DNA of 22,890 nt from SXXK01 sp046074645 (GTDB taxonomy: Bacteria > Planctomycetota > Planctomycetia > Planctomycetales > Planctomycetaceae), in assembly GCA_046074645.1 (NCBI GenBank), contig JBJTOP010000295.1:1-22890 (forward strand), written 5' to 3'. The stretch's first letter is position 1. Each line of letters opens with the position of its first letter. Position numbers and translations under genes: made by a program. Of this stretch, positions 6,660 to 14,209 are shown piece after piece. Below the pieces are notes generated by a model. The model saw only the letters and a list, made by a program, of their open reading frames with translations, did no database searches and was not told the origin of the DNA.

Positions 6660-7138
6660 CGAGGATCTCCGTGTTGGTGAACAGTTCCGGATTCAGGGAG
6701 ATCATTGAAGATAATGATTGGGGCGAGAGTGACAGGCATGGATTCGTGCTGAAATCGGTCTGCGGGCTGAATTCGACTGCGGAAGCCGGAGCAATTCGCA
6801 GGGTTTGTTTCGTTTGTGTGGCTTGCCTGGACTGTGCACTTTGCGTTGGCGGGGTGTGCGGTTTCGGTCATCTGTGCGGAATCAGCAGACCCAAAGTGTG
6901 TCGGAGTGGTCTGGGTATCGTGGTGGGGCAGCAGCGACATGCAAGGGTCAGAGAATTTGTTGAAAGGAGAATGTGGGGAGTGACGGGCTGCCGCTGCTGG
7001 TTGAGGCATTTGGGGATGGCTTTTGGAATGTTTGGCGCGGTCTTTGCGGGGAGGTTGTCCCGGCTGACGAGCACACGATGTGTGGGTTTGCTGCTGGAAC
7101 TGTTGTCCTGCGGAATATGAGCGAACAGGAGCGATGCT
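6660..7138. other. Gap upstream of the cytochrome c'-like genes
   Basis: About 480 bases without a confident gene, lying between divergent transcription units. Several overlapping open frames on both strands have no domain. The only part worth noting is 6971-7120, listed separately as a possible small ORF or remnant. The rest probably carries promoters, but no clear elements could be assigned. Confidence 0.5.
6971..7120 (+). CDS. Possible small ORF, or remnant of a third CXXCH gene
   Basis: A 49-codon frame follows AAGGAG at 6964-6969, though that is only 1 nt before the ATG. Its start (CRCWLRHLGMAFGMFGAVFAG) resembles the N-terminal anchor of the next gene (GRFWVQYLGMCCLSLVVLIG), and the DNA shares a TGG...ATTTGGGGATG-like stretch. 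It stops before any haem domain. It may be a truncated duplicate of the signal region or a chance frame. Confidence 0.25.
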   Translation: MWGVTGCRCWLRHLGMAFGMFGAVFAGRLSRLTSTRCVGLLLELLSCGI

Positions 7139-7651
7139 ATGAAAAACAGATCTGGTCGATTCTGGGTGCAGTATCTGGGGATGTGCTGTTTGTCGTTGGT
7201 AGTGCTGATTGGCTTCCGGGACCAGTTGGGGCTGCTGCGAGCGAGTGCTGGCTGGAATGAGGAGTCGGTTCGGCTGGCTGTAACTGCAGTTCAGAACGGT
7301 GGCAGGGGGGACGAGCAGGACGAACCGCGGAAGGGGCTGTCGAAGTTCATGCGTCAGAAGCTGGAGGCTTCCAGTACGGTGCTGGAGGGTTTGTGCACGG
7401 AGGATCTGGAGCTGGTAACGAAGGGGTCAAAGGTTTTGTTGCAGATGAGCCATGAAGAGCGCTGGCGAGTGAGTGCGGAAATGTTTTACCGGCGTTACAG
7501 CAATGAGTTTTCGGCGGCGGTGGAGGAGTTGTTGAAGGAGTCGGAGGACGAGGACATGGATGGCACATCGCTGGCGTGGGTGAACGTGACGATGAAGTGT
7601 TTGAAGTGTCACGAGTGGGTGCGGGGGACAGTGATTGCGGGGGAGCAGTGA
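7139..7651 (+). CDS. Exported cytochrome c'-like protein, copy 1
   Basis: A 170-residue protein with an N-terminal membrane anchor or signal (residues about 9-34). A helical domain starts at residue 68 (SKFMRQKLEASSTVLEGLCT) and carries one haem c motif, CLKCH, at 154-158 near the C-terminus. The C-terminal haem site behind several helices is the arrangement of class II cytochromes c (c'-like), so it is probably a periplasmic electron carrier or gas/redox sensor. AGGAG at 7127-7131 lies 7 nt before the ATG. The following gene is a paralogue with the same plan. The family is inferred from architecture, not from a named match. Confidence 0.7.
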   Translation: MKNRSGRFWVQYLGMCCLSLVVLIGFRDQLGLLRASAGWNEESVRLAVTAVQNGGRGDEQDEPRKGLSKFMRQKLEASSTVLEGLCTEDLELVTKGSKVLLQMSHEERWRVSAEMFYRRYSNEFSAAVEELLKESEDEDMDGTSLAWVNVTMKCLKCHEWVRGTVIAGEQ

Positions 7652-7700
7652 CTGGGCGAGTGCTGTTTTGGTGTTTTCAATCTGAAAAGGAGAGACATCG

Positions 7701-8219
7701 ATGTGTGTACCTCGTATTTCTGCAGGCACGGTGCTGTTGAGCATTGCGGCATTAATGATGATGACGGCATCGTTCATGTCAGCTGCTTCGGGCATTCCGA
7801 AGACCAGCGGAGTGAATGTGGCGTTACCGGCTCAGGACGAGATAGCAGCACCGCCGGACAAGCGATCCATGGAGAACCTGATGCGTCAGAAACTGGTGGC
7901 TGCGAAGACGGTGCTGGAGGGGATCAGTCGTCAGGATCACGGGATGGTGCAGGAATCGGCGGCGAGGATGATCGAGCTGAGTCGACTGGAGGCATGGGAG
8001 CGGATGGCAAGTCCCCGATTTGTGCAGGACACAGCGGACTTTGTGGCGGCGGCCGAATTTTTGAGCCGCATGGCGGAGTCGCAGGATTCTGATGGTGAGG
8101 ATCTGGGTTTTCTGCGATTGACGATGACCTGCAGCAACTGTCATCGCCATGTGCGTGGGACTGCAGTTGCTGGTGGTGCGGGAGCAGTGGTGGATCGGAG
8201 TCTGGCGGGAGTGCACTGA
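7701..8219 (+). CDS. Exported cytochrome c'-like protein, copy 2
   Basis: A 172-residue paralogue of the preceding gene: LMRQKLVAAKTVLEGI aligns with FMRQKLEASSTVLEGL, and both end in a haem motif (here CSNCH at 144-148) followed by an HVRGTAVAG / WVRGTVIAG tail. The signal peptide spans residues about 6-30. AAGGAGA about 10 nt upstream supports the ATG. The two genes are 49 nt apart, so they are probably co-transcribed. The divergence between the copies outside the haem region suggests an old duplication. The stop overlaps the start of the BON gene. Confidence 0.7.
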   Translation: MCVPRISAGTVLLSIAALMMMTASFMSAASGIPKTSGVNVALPAQDEIAAPPDKRSMENLMRQKLVAAKTVLEGISRQDHGMVQESAARMIELSRLEAWERMASPRFVQDTADFVAAAEFLSRMAESQDSDGEDLGFLRLTMTCSNCHRHVRGTAVAGGAGAVVDRSLAGVH

Positions 8220-8482
8220 TGGTGATGGCAGTTGCGACGAACGGCAGCGAGCAGTTGCAGGGTTTGCTGCGGCGGGCAGTCGGAGAGATTTATTCAGCCG
8301 ATCTGGAAGTGGTTGTTTCGGGCGACCGGATTGTGATTTGTGGTCGTGTTGGGACGTGGCATGAGAAGCAGCGTGTGCAGGAGATTCTGCGACGGCTGTA
8401 TCCTGCGATGCAGATTCACAATGGCATCGAGGTGGTGAGACGAGCGCAGTTGGGGGTGCCTGAGATCTGCGACGCGCAGTGA
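8219..8482 (+). CDS. Small BON-domain protein
   Basis: An 87-residue protein. Residues about 14-75 (LRRAVGEIYSADLEVVVSG, then VGTWHEKQRVQEILRRL) have the helix-strand pattern of the BON domain, which is thought to bind phospholipid or serve as a protein contact module. No signal peptide is present. The ATG overlaps the stop of the preceding gene (TGATG), so translation is probably coupled to the cytochrome c'-like protein. The start could also be the in-frame ATG two codons later. Confidence 0.65.
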   Translation: MVMAVATNGSEQLQGLLRRAVGEIYSADLEVVVSGDRIVICGRVGTWHEKQRVQEILRRLYPAMQIHNGIEVVRRAQLGVPEICDAQ

Positions 8483-8519
8483 ATGCGAGAGCATTCCACT
8501 GGTGGTTTCCGAGGGTCAA

Positions 8520-9422
8520 TCAGGTGTTGATGAGCCGACCGCGAGCGGCTTCGGCAATGGCTCGTACTGCGGGATGTGACACCTTTCGTTCGACACTGAT
8601 GGCGTAGAAGTGAATGGAGACGCCGTCAAGGTTACCGATGGGAAAGAGTCCGTAACGGTCTTCGAGGTCTTCGAGGACTGAGGAGGCCACCGGGGCGATG
8701 CCGATGCCTTCTGCGGCAAGGAGTTTCAGCAGTGCGGAGTCTTCGATTTCGGCAATGATATTTGGGCTGAAGTTCTGGCGGTCGAACCACTCTTCGACGG
8801 AGCGGCGGAGGACTGTGTTCTGGGTCGGCAGCAGCAGGGGTTGCTGATCGAGTGATTCCGGGTACTGGTCGCGGAGTTTTTCTGCGATGCTGGCTGTGGC
8901 GACCCAGGTAACGCCGGATTCTCCGAGCGAGTGATTATAGGCCTTGACGCTGACCTGTGATCCGGCGGGGCTGTCAGAAAGGATCAGATCGGCTTTATGA
9001 ACGGCAAGATCGGCGAGGAGTTCGGACAATTTTCCTTCGTTACAGATCAGTTGGACTTTCTCCGGCATGCGGAACACTGGTTCGATGAGTCGAAAGGCAA
9101 CCTGTTTGGGGAGGAAGTCCGGGATGCCAACGGTGAATGTGAGAGTTCCGTCAGTCTGGGCGCCTTTGAGGCGTTCCATGAGTTCCTGGCCGGCGGAGAA
9201 GATTTCTTCTGCATATTCAAAGACGATACGACCAACTTCGGTGAGTCGGAGTTCGCGACCGTGGCGTTCATAGAGTTTGCTGCCGACGGATTTTTCCAGT
9301 TGTCGGAGTTGTCCGCTGATTGTGGGTTGTGAGAGGTGTAATTTGGTTGCGGCGCGGCTGATGCTGCCTTCGCGAGCCATGGTCCAGAAGTACAGCAGGT
9401 GATGGTAGTTCAGCCAATTCAT
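8520..9422 (-). CDS. LysR-family activator, NhaR-like
   Basis: A 300-residue protein. It opens with NWLNYHHLLYFWTMAREGSI, the NhaR-type start of the helix-turn-helix region, followed by AATKLHLSQPTISGQLRQLE. The effector domain contains LILSDSPAGS, LLLPTQNTVLRRSVEEWFD, and SALLKLLAAEGIGIAPVAS, all close in placement to E. coli NhaR. NhaR activates Na+/H+ antiporter genes in response to sodium, but here the divergent neighbour is an MgtA-type ATPase, so the target may differ. LysR regulators usually act on the divergent promoter, here within 9423-9600. It converges on the BON gene. Confidence 0.9.
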   Translation of the reverse strand: MNWLNYHHLLYFWTMAREGSISRAATKLHLSQPTISGQLRQLEKSVGSKLYERHGRELRLTEVGRIVFEYAEEIFSAGQELMERLKGAQTDGTLTFTVGIPDFLPKQVAFRLIEPVFRMPEKVQLICNEGKLSELLADLAVHKADLILSDSPAGSQVSVKAYNHSLGESGVTWVATASIAEKLRDQYPESLDQQPLLLPTQNTVLRRSVEEWFDRQNFSPNIIAEIEDSALLKLLAAEGIGIAPVASSVLEDLEDRYGLFPIGNLDGVSIHFYAISVERKVSHPAVRAIAEAARGRLINT

Positions 9423-9550
9423 GGGCAGGCACCGGAGATGTGGGTGGGTGGGGAGGGGGAAGCGATGATTGGCTTGCTAAGGTGGAGTATTCGGGCAGAG
9501 AGTGACTGCGCCTCGTCAGCCGGTGGGCTTTATTAGCGGTTTTTCGAGCA

Positions 9551-9576
9551 ATTCCGGCTGGAATAGCGATTATTCC
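9551..9576. promoter_or_regulatory. Overlapping palindromes in the nhaR-like/mgtA divergent region
   Basis: Three ATTCC/GGAAT half-sites alternate here. ATTCC-GGCT-GGAAT at 9551-9564 is a 5-bp-arm palindrome, and it overlaps GGAATA-GCGAT-TATTCC at 9560-9576, a perfect 6-bp-arm palindrome. They lie 25 nt before the chosen mgtA start and could be an operator for the adjacent LysR regulator or a structure in the leader. The exact T-N11-A spacing of LysR sites is not met. Confidence 0.35.
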
Positions 9577-9600
9577 GCTGGCGAGCAGGGAGTTTTTGTG

Positions 9601-12185
9601 ATGGCCGTCGTGGATTTCCATCGCGTATCGGAGGGACGTGGACTATTTCTGCCGGATCCCGATCGCGGTCTGGAAATGTCGGAGGCTGTTCGAAGACTTG
9701 GATATTTCGGACGGAATGAGGTGCAGCAGGGTGTGGACCGCAAGATTGTGCTGCGTCTGCTTGCGTTGATCGCCAGCCCACTGAATCTGCTGCTGCTGAT
9801 TGCTGCCGGAATATCACTGTTTCTGCAGGAGTGGCCAGATGCAGCGATCGTGCTGAGCGTGCTGGTGGGAAGCACAGTTCTCGGGGGAGTACAGGAGTAT
9901 CTTGCCGGAAATGCGATGCGGCGACTGCAATCACGTCTGTCGCTCCAGGTGATGGTGTTGCGGGATGCGGAACAGCAGCGGATACCGATGGAGTTGGTGG
10001 TACCTGGAGACGTGGTGTACCTGAGTGCTGGGAGCCTGATCCCGGCGGACGGACTGGTGCTATCCGCGGACGATTTGTTTGTGAGTGAGGCGGCGTTGAC
10101 GGGCGAGGTGTTTCCGGTGGAGAAGCGGGCGTGTGGCAGCTTCGAGGGGGTACAGAGACTTATGGTTGTCAGTGGGAGTCTGCTTCTGGAGACCAGCGGG
10201 TGCTGATGGGAACCAGTGTTCGCAGTGGTTATGGACGTGTGATGGTATTGCGAACCGGGCCTGCGACGGCTCTCGGGAAGCTCGCAGACCGCCTTCGTCG
10301 TCCGCGGCCGGAGACGGAATTTGAGCGGGGAGTTCGGCAGTTTGGAATGTTGCTGATGCGCGTGATGCTGTTGATTTTGCCTGCAGTGCTGGCGGTGAAC
10401 ATGCTGTTGGCGCGTCCTCCGGTTGAATCTTTGCTGTTTGCGCTGGCTCTGGCGGTTGGTCTGGCCCCGGAGCTGCTGCCTGCGATTATCACCATGACGC
10501 TTTCTCATGGTGCGCGTCGCATGGCTCGTTCGGGAGTACTGGTGCGTCGTCTGAGTGCAATAGAGAACTTTGGCTGCATGGATGTTTTGTGTACGGACAA
10601 GACCGGCACGTTGACAGTTGGCGAGGTGCAGCTGCGGGATGCGTGTGATGTTTTGGGCGGTGAATCCGGGGAGGTACTGCGTCTGGCCTGTCTGAATGCC
10701 GTGCTGCAGTCTGGTTTGAAGAATCCGCTGGACGAGGCATTGACGAGGGCGGCTGGAAAGGCTGGCGTGGTTTTGGCAGCGGCGGAGCGGATCGATGAGA
10801 TTCCATGGGACTTTACGCGGAAGCGGGTGAGTGTGGTTTTGGGTGATCTGCGAGGAAGCGGGAGTTCGGGGTTTGTTATGGTGACGAAGGGGGCCTTTCG
10901 TTCGGTGCTTGCGGTATGTGTTGCGGTGCGGCGTGGACTGGAATGTGCGGAGTTGTCGGAGGCGACGAGACGAGAGCTGGAGGAGCGATTTGCCGTTTGG
11001 AGTCGGAGTGGTCTGCGGGTGCTGGCTGTGGCAACGCGTGACATACAGGAGAGGCGTGAGCAGTATGGGCGTGGAGAAGAACAGGGAATGTGTTTCGAGG
11101 GATTTTTGTTGTTTGAAGATCCTCCGAAGCCTGGTGCTGCATCAGCGTTGCGGGAACTGGCGGAGCGGGGAGTTCGGCTGAAGATGATCACTGGCGACAA
11201 TCCTCTGATTGCGGTGCATGTAGCGGAGTCCATCGGGATGCCCGTTACCGGGGTGCTCACCGGGACCGAACTGAACGGATTGAGCGACGATGTGCTGTGG
11301 CATCGAGCGATTTCGACAGCGGTTTTTGCGGAGGTGGATCCGGGGCAGAAGGAGAGGATTATTCGCAGTTTGAAGGATTCCGGGCACGTGGTGGGTTATC
11401 TTGGAGATGGCATCAATGATGCGCCGGCCTTGCATTCGGCGGACGTGAGCATTTCTGTGGAGAACGCGGTGGATGTGGCGCGGGAGGCTGCTGAAATTGT
11501 GCTGCTCCGGCCTGATCTGGGAATCCTGCCTGGAGGCATTGATGAAGGCCGTCGGACTTTCGCGAATACTCAGAAGTACATTCTCACGACAATCAGTGCA
11601 AATTTTGGAAACATGCTGAGCATGGCAGTGGCCTCGGCGGCTCTGCCATTTCTGCCGTTCCTGGCTTCACAGATTTTGCTCAACAATTTTCTGTCTGATA
11701 TTCCAGGGGCAGCGATAGCATCAGATGCTGTGGATGCGGAGTGGATTCGGCGCCCCCGGCGATGGAACATGCGTGAACTGAGTCGGTTCATGCTGGTCTT
11801 CGGCGCGGTGAGTTCTGTCTTTGATCTGCTCACGTTTGCACTGCTGCTGCACGTTTTCAGAACGGGCGCTGAAGAATTCCGCACAGGCTGGTTTGTGGAA
11901 TCACTCCTGACAGAGCTGGCGGTTGCGCTGGTGATTCGAACTCACCTGCCGTGTTATCGAAGTCGTCCGGGGCGATGGCTGACGATCGCCTCACTTGTCG
12001 TGGCTTGCGCAGCGGTTTTGGTGCCATACATGCCGCTGAGTCGCCGGTTTGGCTTTGTCCCGTTGCCGCCGGGGCTGCTGATGTCGCTTTTGTTGCTGAC
12101 GGTGGCGTACGTGGCGGTGGTGGAGCTGACGAAAAGGTGTTTTTTTGGAAGTGGTCTGTCAGGGTCGGCTGAGAAGTTTGAGTAG
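9601..12185 (+). pseudogene. mgtA: MgtA/MgtB-type P-type ATPase (IIIB), interrupted by a frameshift
   Basis: Two overlapping frames together encode one ~860-residue magnesium-importing P-type ATPase. The first (from ATG 9601, with CAGGGAG 8 nt upstream) carries the cytosolic start, the first membrane pair and the actuator domain through LTGEVFPVEKR. The second supplies MGTSVRSG, the membrane helix GLAPELLPAIITMTLSHGAR, the phosphorylation motif DKTGT (Asp codon at 10596), MITGDNP, GDGINDAPAL and the C-terminal helices. The first frame stops at 10206. The shift is -1 and is repaired by adding one G to the G5 tract at 10146-10150, giving a continuous SFEGGTETYG. The gene could be a true pseudogene, a slippage case or a sequencing error. 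It overlaps the wHTH gene tail to tail by 27 nt. Confidence 0.9.
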
Positions 12186-12503
12186 TTCTCCGATGCTGTG
12201 GTGAGCTTCGAGGGGATGTCGGAGTTTGAGATCGAGTCGGATGCTGTAGGAGTTTCTGCGGCCGACACGAGTAATCTCTGTGAATCCGGCGGCGACCAGT
12301 TCGGCGACGATTTTTTGCACCATGCGTTCGGTGATACCGACACGGGCAGCGACTTCGCGGAGTGTTGCAGCTGGATCGCGATAGAGGCACAGCAGGACGT
12401 GCATGTGATTCGTGAGGAACGTCCAGTTGGAGACGTCTGTACGCGGTTGCGCCTGTGGGGGCTCTGACTTCTTCAATTCCTGAGACTTTCGGGATTTTTT
12501 CAT
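12159..12503 (-). CDS. Winged-helix (MarR-like) transcriptional regulator
   Basis: A 114-residue protein. Residues about 24-90 form a winged helix: TNHMHVLLCLYRDPAATLRE, then VAARVGITERMVQKIVAELV as the recognition region, then GRRNSYSIRLD as the wing. The N-terminus is Lys/Ser-rich. The ATG at 12503 is chosen because AAGG lies 8 nt upstream; the frame also extends to an ATG at 12545, which would begin inside the palindrome at 12540-12563. It is divergent from sbtA, and that near-perfect palindrome lies between them, so it is the likely regulator of sbtA and of itself. The signal it senses is unknown; inorganic carbon status is an inference from the neighbour. Confidence 0.75.
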   Translation of the reverse strand: MKKSRKSQELKKSEPPQAQPRTDVSNWTFLTNHMHVLLCLYRDPAATLREVAARVGITERMVQKIVAELVAAGFTEITRVGRRNSYSIRLDLKLRHPLEAHHSIGELLKLLSRP

Positions 12504-12539
12504 AAGCTGGACCTTGCAGCGACGAAATAACGCATGATA

Positions 12540-12563
12540 ATACACGAAACTAATTTCGTGTAT
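12540..12563. promoter_or_regulatory. 10-bp-arm palindrome, candidate operator of the wHTH regulator
   Basis: ATACACGAAA and TTTCGTGTAT are perfect reverse complements around CTAA. The site is centred between the divergent wHTH and sbtA starts, 37 nt from the regulator ATG and 27-36 nt from the possible sbtA starts. The size and symmetry fit a dimeric winged-helix protein. No second copy was noticed in the window. Confidence 0.7.
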
Positions 12564-12589
12564 GGTTTTTCACGACTGGGAGATCATAG

Positions 12590-13621
12590 ATTCTTGAGGT
12601 GTTAAGAGCCAACTTTTGTTCACCGCTGACTCTGGCATTTGCATTTGGGATTTTCGCACGTGTGATTCGCAGTGAGCTTGCGCCGCCGCGTGATTTGTAT
12701 GCGTCGCTTTCGTTTTATCTGTTGTTCGCGATTGGTTTAAGGGGAGGTGTAGAGCTGAGTCACAGCAATCCGCTGGATCTGGCATTTCCGGCGATTGCAA
12801 CACTGCTGACAGGCTGCATCACGCCACTCACATCGTGGCTGGTGCTGCGGCGGATTGGGCGATTCAGTATATCGGATGCGGCAGGAATTGCTGCACACTA
12901 CGGATCCGTTTCGGCGGTGACGTTTGTGGCAGCTCAGCAATTTGCGGCGTCTCGGGGTTTGTCGTGGAGGGTTACATGCCGGCACTGCTGGCGATGCTGG
13001 AGATTCCCGGCATTCAGATCGATTGGGCTTGGTTTGTGGCAACTGCGGCGGGAGCAGTGTCGTCGTGAGTCGAGGCCGGGATTGGAGGGAGATTCCGGTG
13101 GGCGTTCGGGTCAGTCAGCGCGAGCCGTGCTGCACGAGCTGCTCACGGGGCGTTCGCTGTTGTTGCTGGTTGGCGGCCTGCTGATTGGTCTTGTGGCGGG
13201 TGCAGAGGGCTGTAAGCCGGTTCAGCCGCTGTTTGACGGATTGTTCCGCGGAGCGCTGACACTGTTTCTGCTTGAGATGGGGTTGACTGCTGGGGCGAAG
13301 CTTTCGGATCTGCCCTTGGTTGGTGTTTTTCTGGTGGCGTTTGGAATTCTGGTCCCGATTGCGCACGGCTGTCCTGGAGTGTGGCTGGGATCTCTGGCTG
13401 GGCTTTCCACTGGTGGCTGTATGGTGCTGGGAACGATGGCATCGAGTGCTTCCTGCATCGCGGCACCTCCGGCGGTGCGAATGAGTCTTCCTGAGGCCAA
13501 TCCGGCGTTTTCGCTGACGGCGGCGCTGGCGATCACATTTCCGTTCAATCTGCTGTTCGGAATTCCGCTGTACCACCACGTGGCTGCCATGATTGCGAGT
13601 CAGACCGTGGCTTACGATTGA
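12590..13621 (+). pseudogene. sbtA: SbtA-type sodium/bicarbonate symporter, frameshifted
   Basis: The N-terminal part (SPLTLAFAFGIFARVIRSEL, then FYLLFAIGLRGGVELSHSNP and AAHYGSVSAVTFVAAQQF) and the C-terminal part (VLHELLTGRSLLLLVGGLLIG, TLFLLEMGLTAG, MASSASCIAAPPAVRMSLPE) are typical SbtA and lie in one frame. The middle (VVEGYMPALLAMLEIPGIQI) is in another frame, and a third frame (RDWREIPVGVRVSQRE) fills the loop. Adding a base at the G4 tract 12954-12957, at the G3 tract near 13040 and near 13113 gives a continuous SbtA of normal length. SbtA imports HCO3- with Na+ across the inner membrane. No ATG fits: GGGAG at 12578 precedes an ATT at 12590, and GTG 12599 is the first usual start codon. 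Confidence 0.85.
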
Positions 13622-13811
13622 AATCATCTTCAACCAGGGCTTTGGTGATCTGTTTGTGACTCGAATTGCCGGTAACGTGGCCAGCAGCGAGAACGTGGGA
13701 AGTTTGGAGTTTGGTACGGAAGTTCTGGGAGCAAAGGTAGTCTACGTACCTGGCCACACCCAATGTGGTGCTGTGACAGCGGCAGTGCGACGTGCGGATG
13801 TGCCTGGGTAA
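13593..13811 (+). pseudogene. Fragment of a beta-carbonic anhydrase
   Basis: From about 13617 the frame reads EIIFNQGFGDLFVTRIAGNV, then GSLEFGTEVLGAKVVYVPGHTQCGAVTAAV, which is the core of a beta-carbonic anhydrase with the zinc-ligand motif H-x-x-C kept. The N-terminal third, including the other zinc Cys and the C-x-D-x-R motif, and the C-terminal half are absent, so it cannot be an active enzyme. It starts right at the sbtA stop and ends at a TAA at 13809-13811. Carbonic anhydrases are often neighbours of SbtA, so this is probably the relic of a carbon-uptake operon. Confidence 0.8.
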
Positions 13812-13843
13812 ATCAGTGGTTTGTTCCAGCACATTCTGACGGA

Positions 13844-14125
13844 TTAGTGATGTGGAAAGCCGGCTTCGAAGAGGCCGGCGATGGCAGTGGCCGCGGCTGT
13901 GGCGTCGGGGCCGCTGACTTCCAGTTCCAGTTCGGCTCCGTGGGGTGCTCCGAGCAGCATCAGGTCAAATGCCGATTTGACGTCTGCGCGTTTGCCTTCG
14001 TGGAGCAGTGAGATTGCGGAGGAGTAGGTGACGGCGGTGCGCACGAGTTGGGAGATGGGTGCAAGGTGCAGCCCATTTTCAGGCGTTACGCGAACTTTTT
14101 TCTGGATGCTGGGATTTTCCGTCAT
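13844..14125 (-). CDS. HPr-family phosphocarrier (NPr/PtsH-like)
   Basis: A 93-residue protein with the HPr fold: VRVTPENGLHLAPISQLVRT around the phospho-histidine His20, then DVKSAFDLMLLGA with the regulatory serine (Ser51), then ELELEVSGPDATAAATAIAGLF. The classic active-site sequence G-L-H-A-R-P is G-L-H-L-A-P here, so the usual arginine is missing. The ATG at 14125 is preferred over an in-frame GTG at 14143. It lies 84 nt after the EIIA(Ntr) gene on the same strand, so it is probably its phosphate donor. No enzyme I gene is in the window. Confidence 0.85.
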   Translation of the reverse strand: MTENPSIQKKVRVTPENGLHLAPISQLVRTAVTYSSAISLLHEGKRADVKSAFDLMLLGAPHGAELELEVSGPDATAAATAIAGLFEAGFPHH

Positions 14126-14209
14126 GAGATTTCTCGAGGCCACCCAGGGCCACCCGATCGCGGTATTGAAACGTGATCGGGCAGTCGTGGGCTCAGTTGC
14201 TGAGGGGCA

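Noticed and set aside
6973..7260. 95-codon + strand frame starting at a GTG after AAAGGAG
   Set aside because: It overlaps the signal region of the first CXXCH gene in another frame and lacks any domain.
10131..10206. Programmed -1 frameshift in mgtA
   Set aside because: The codons GAG GGG GTA allow re-pairing only in the P site, there is no clear downstream stem, and the family does not use frameshifting.
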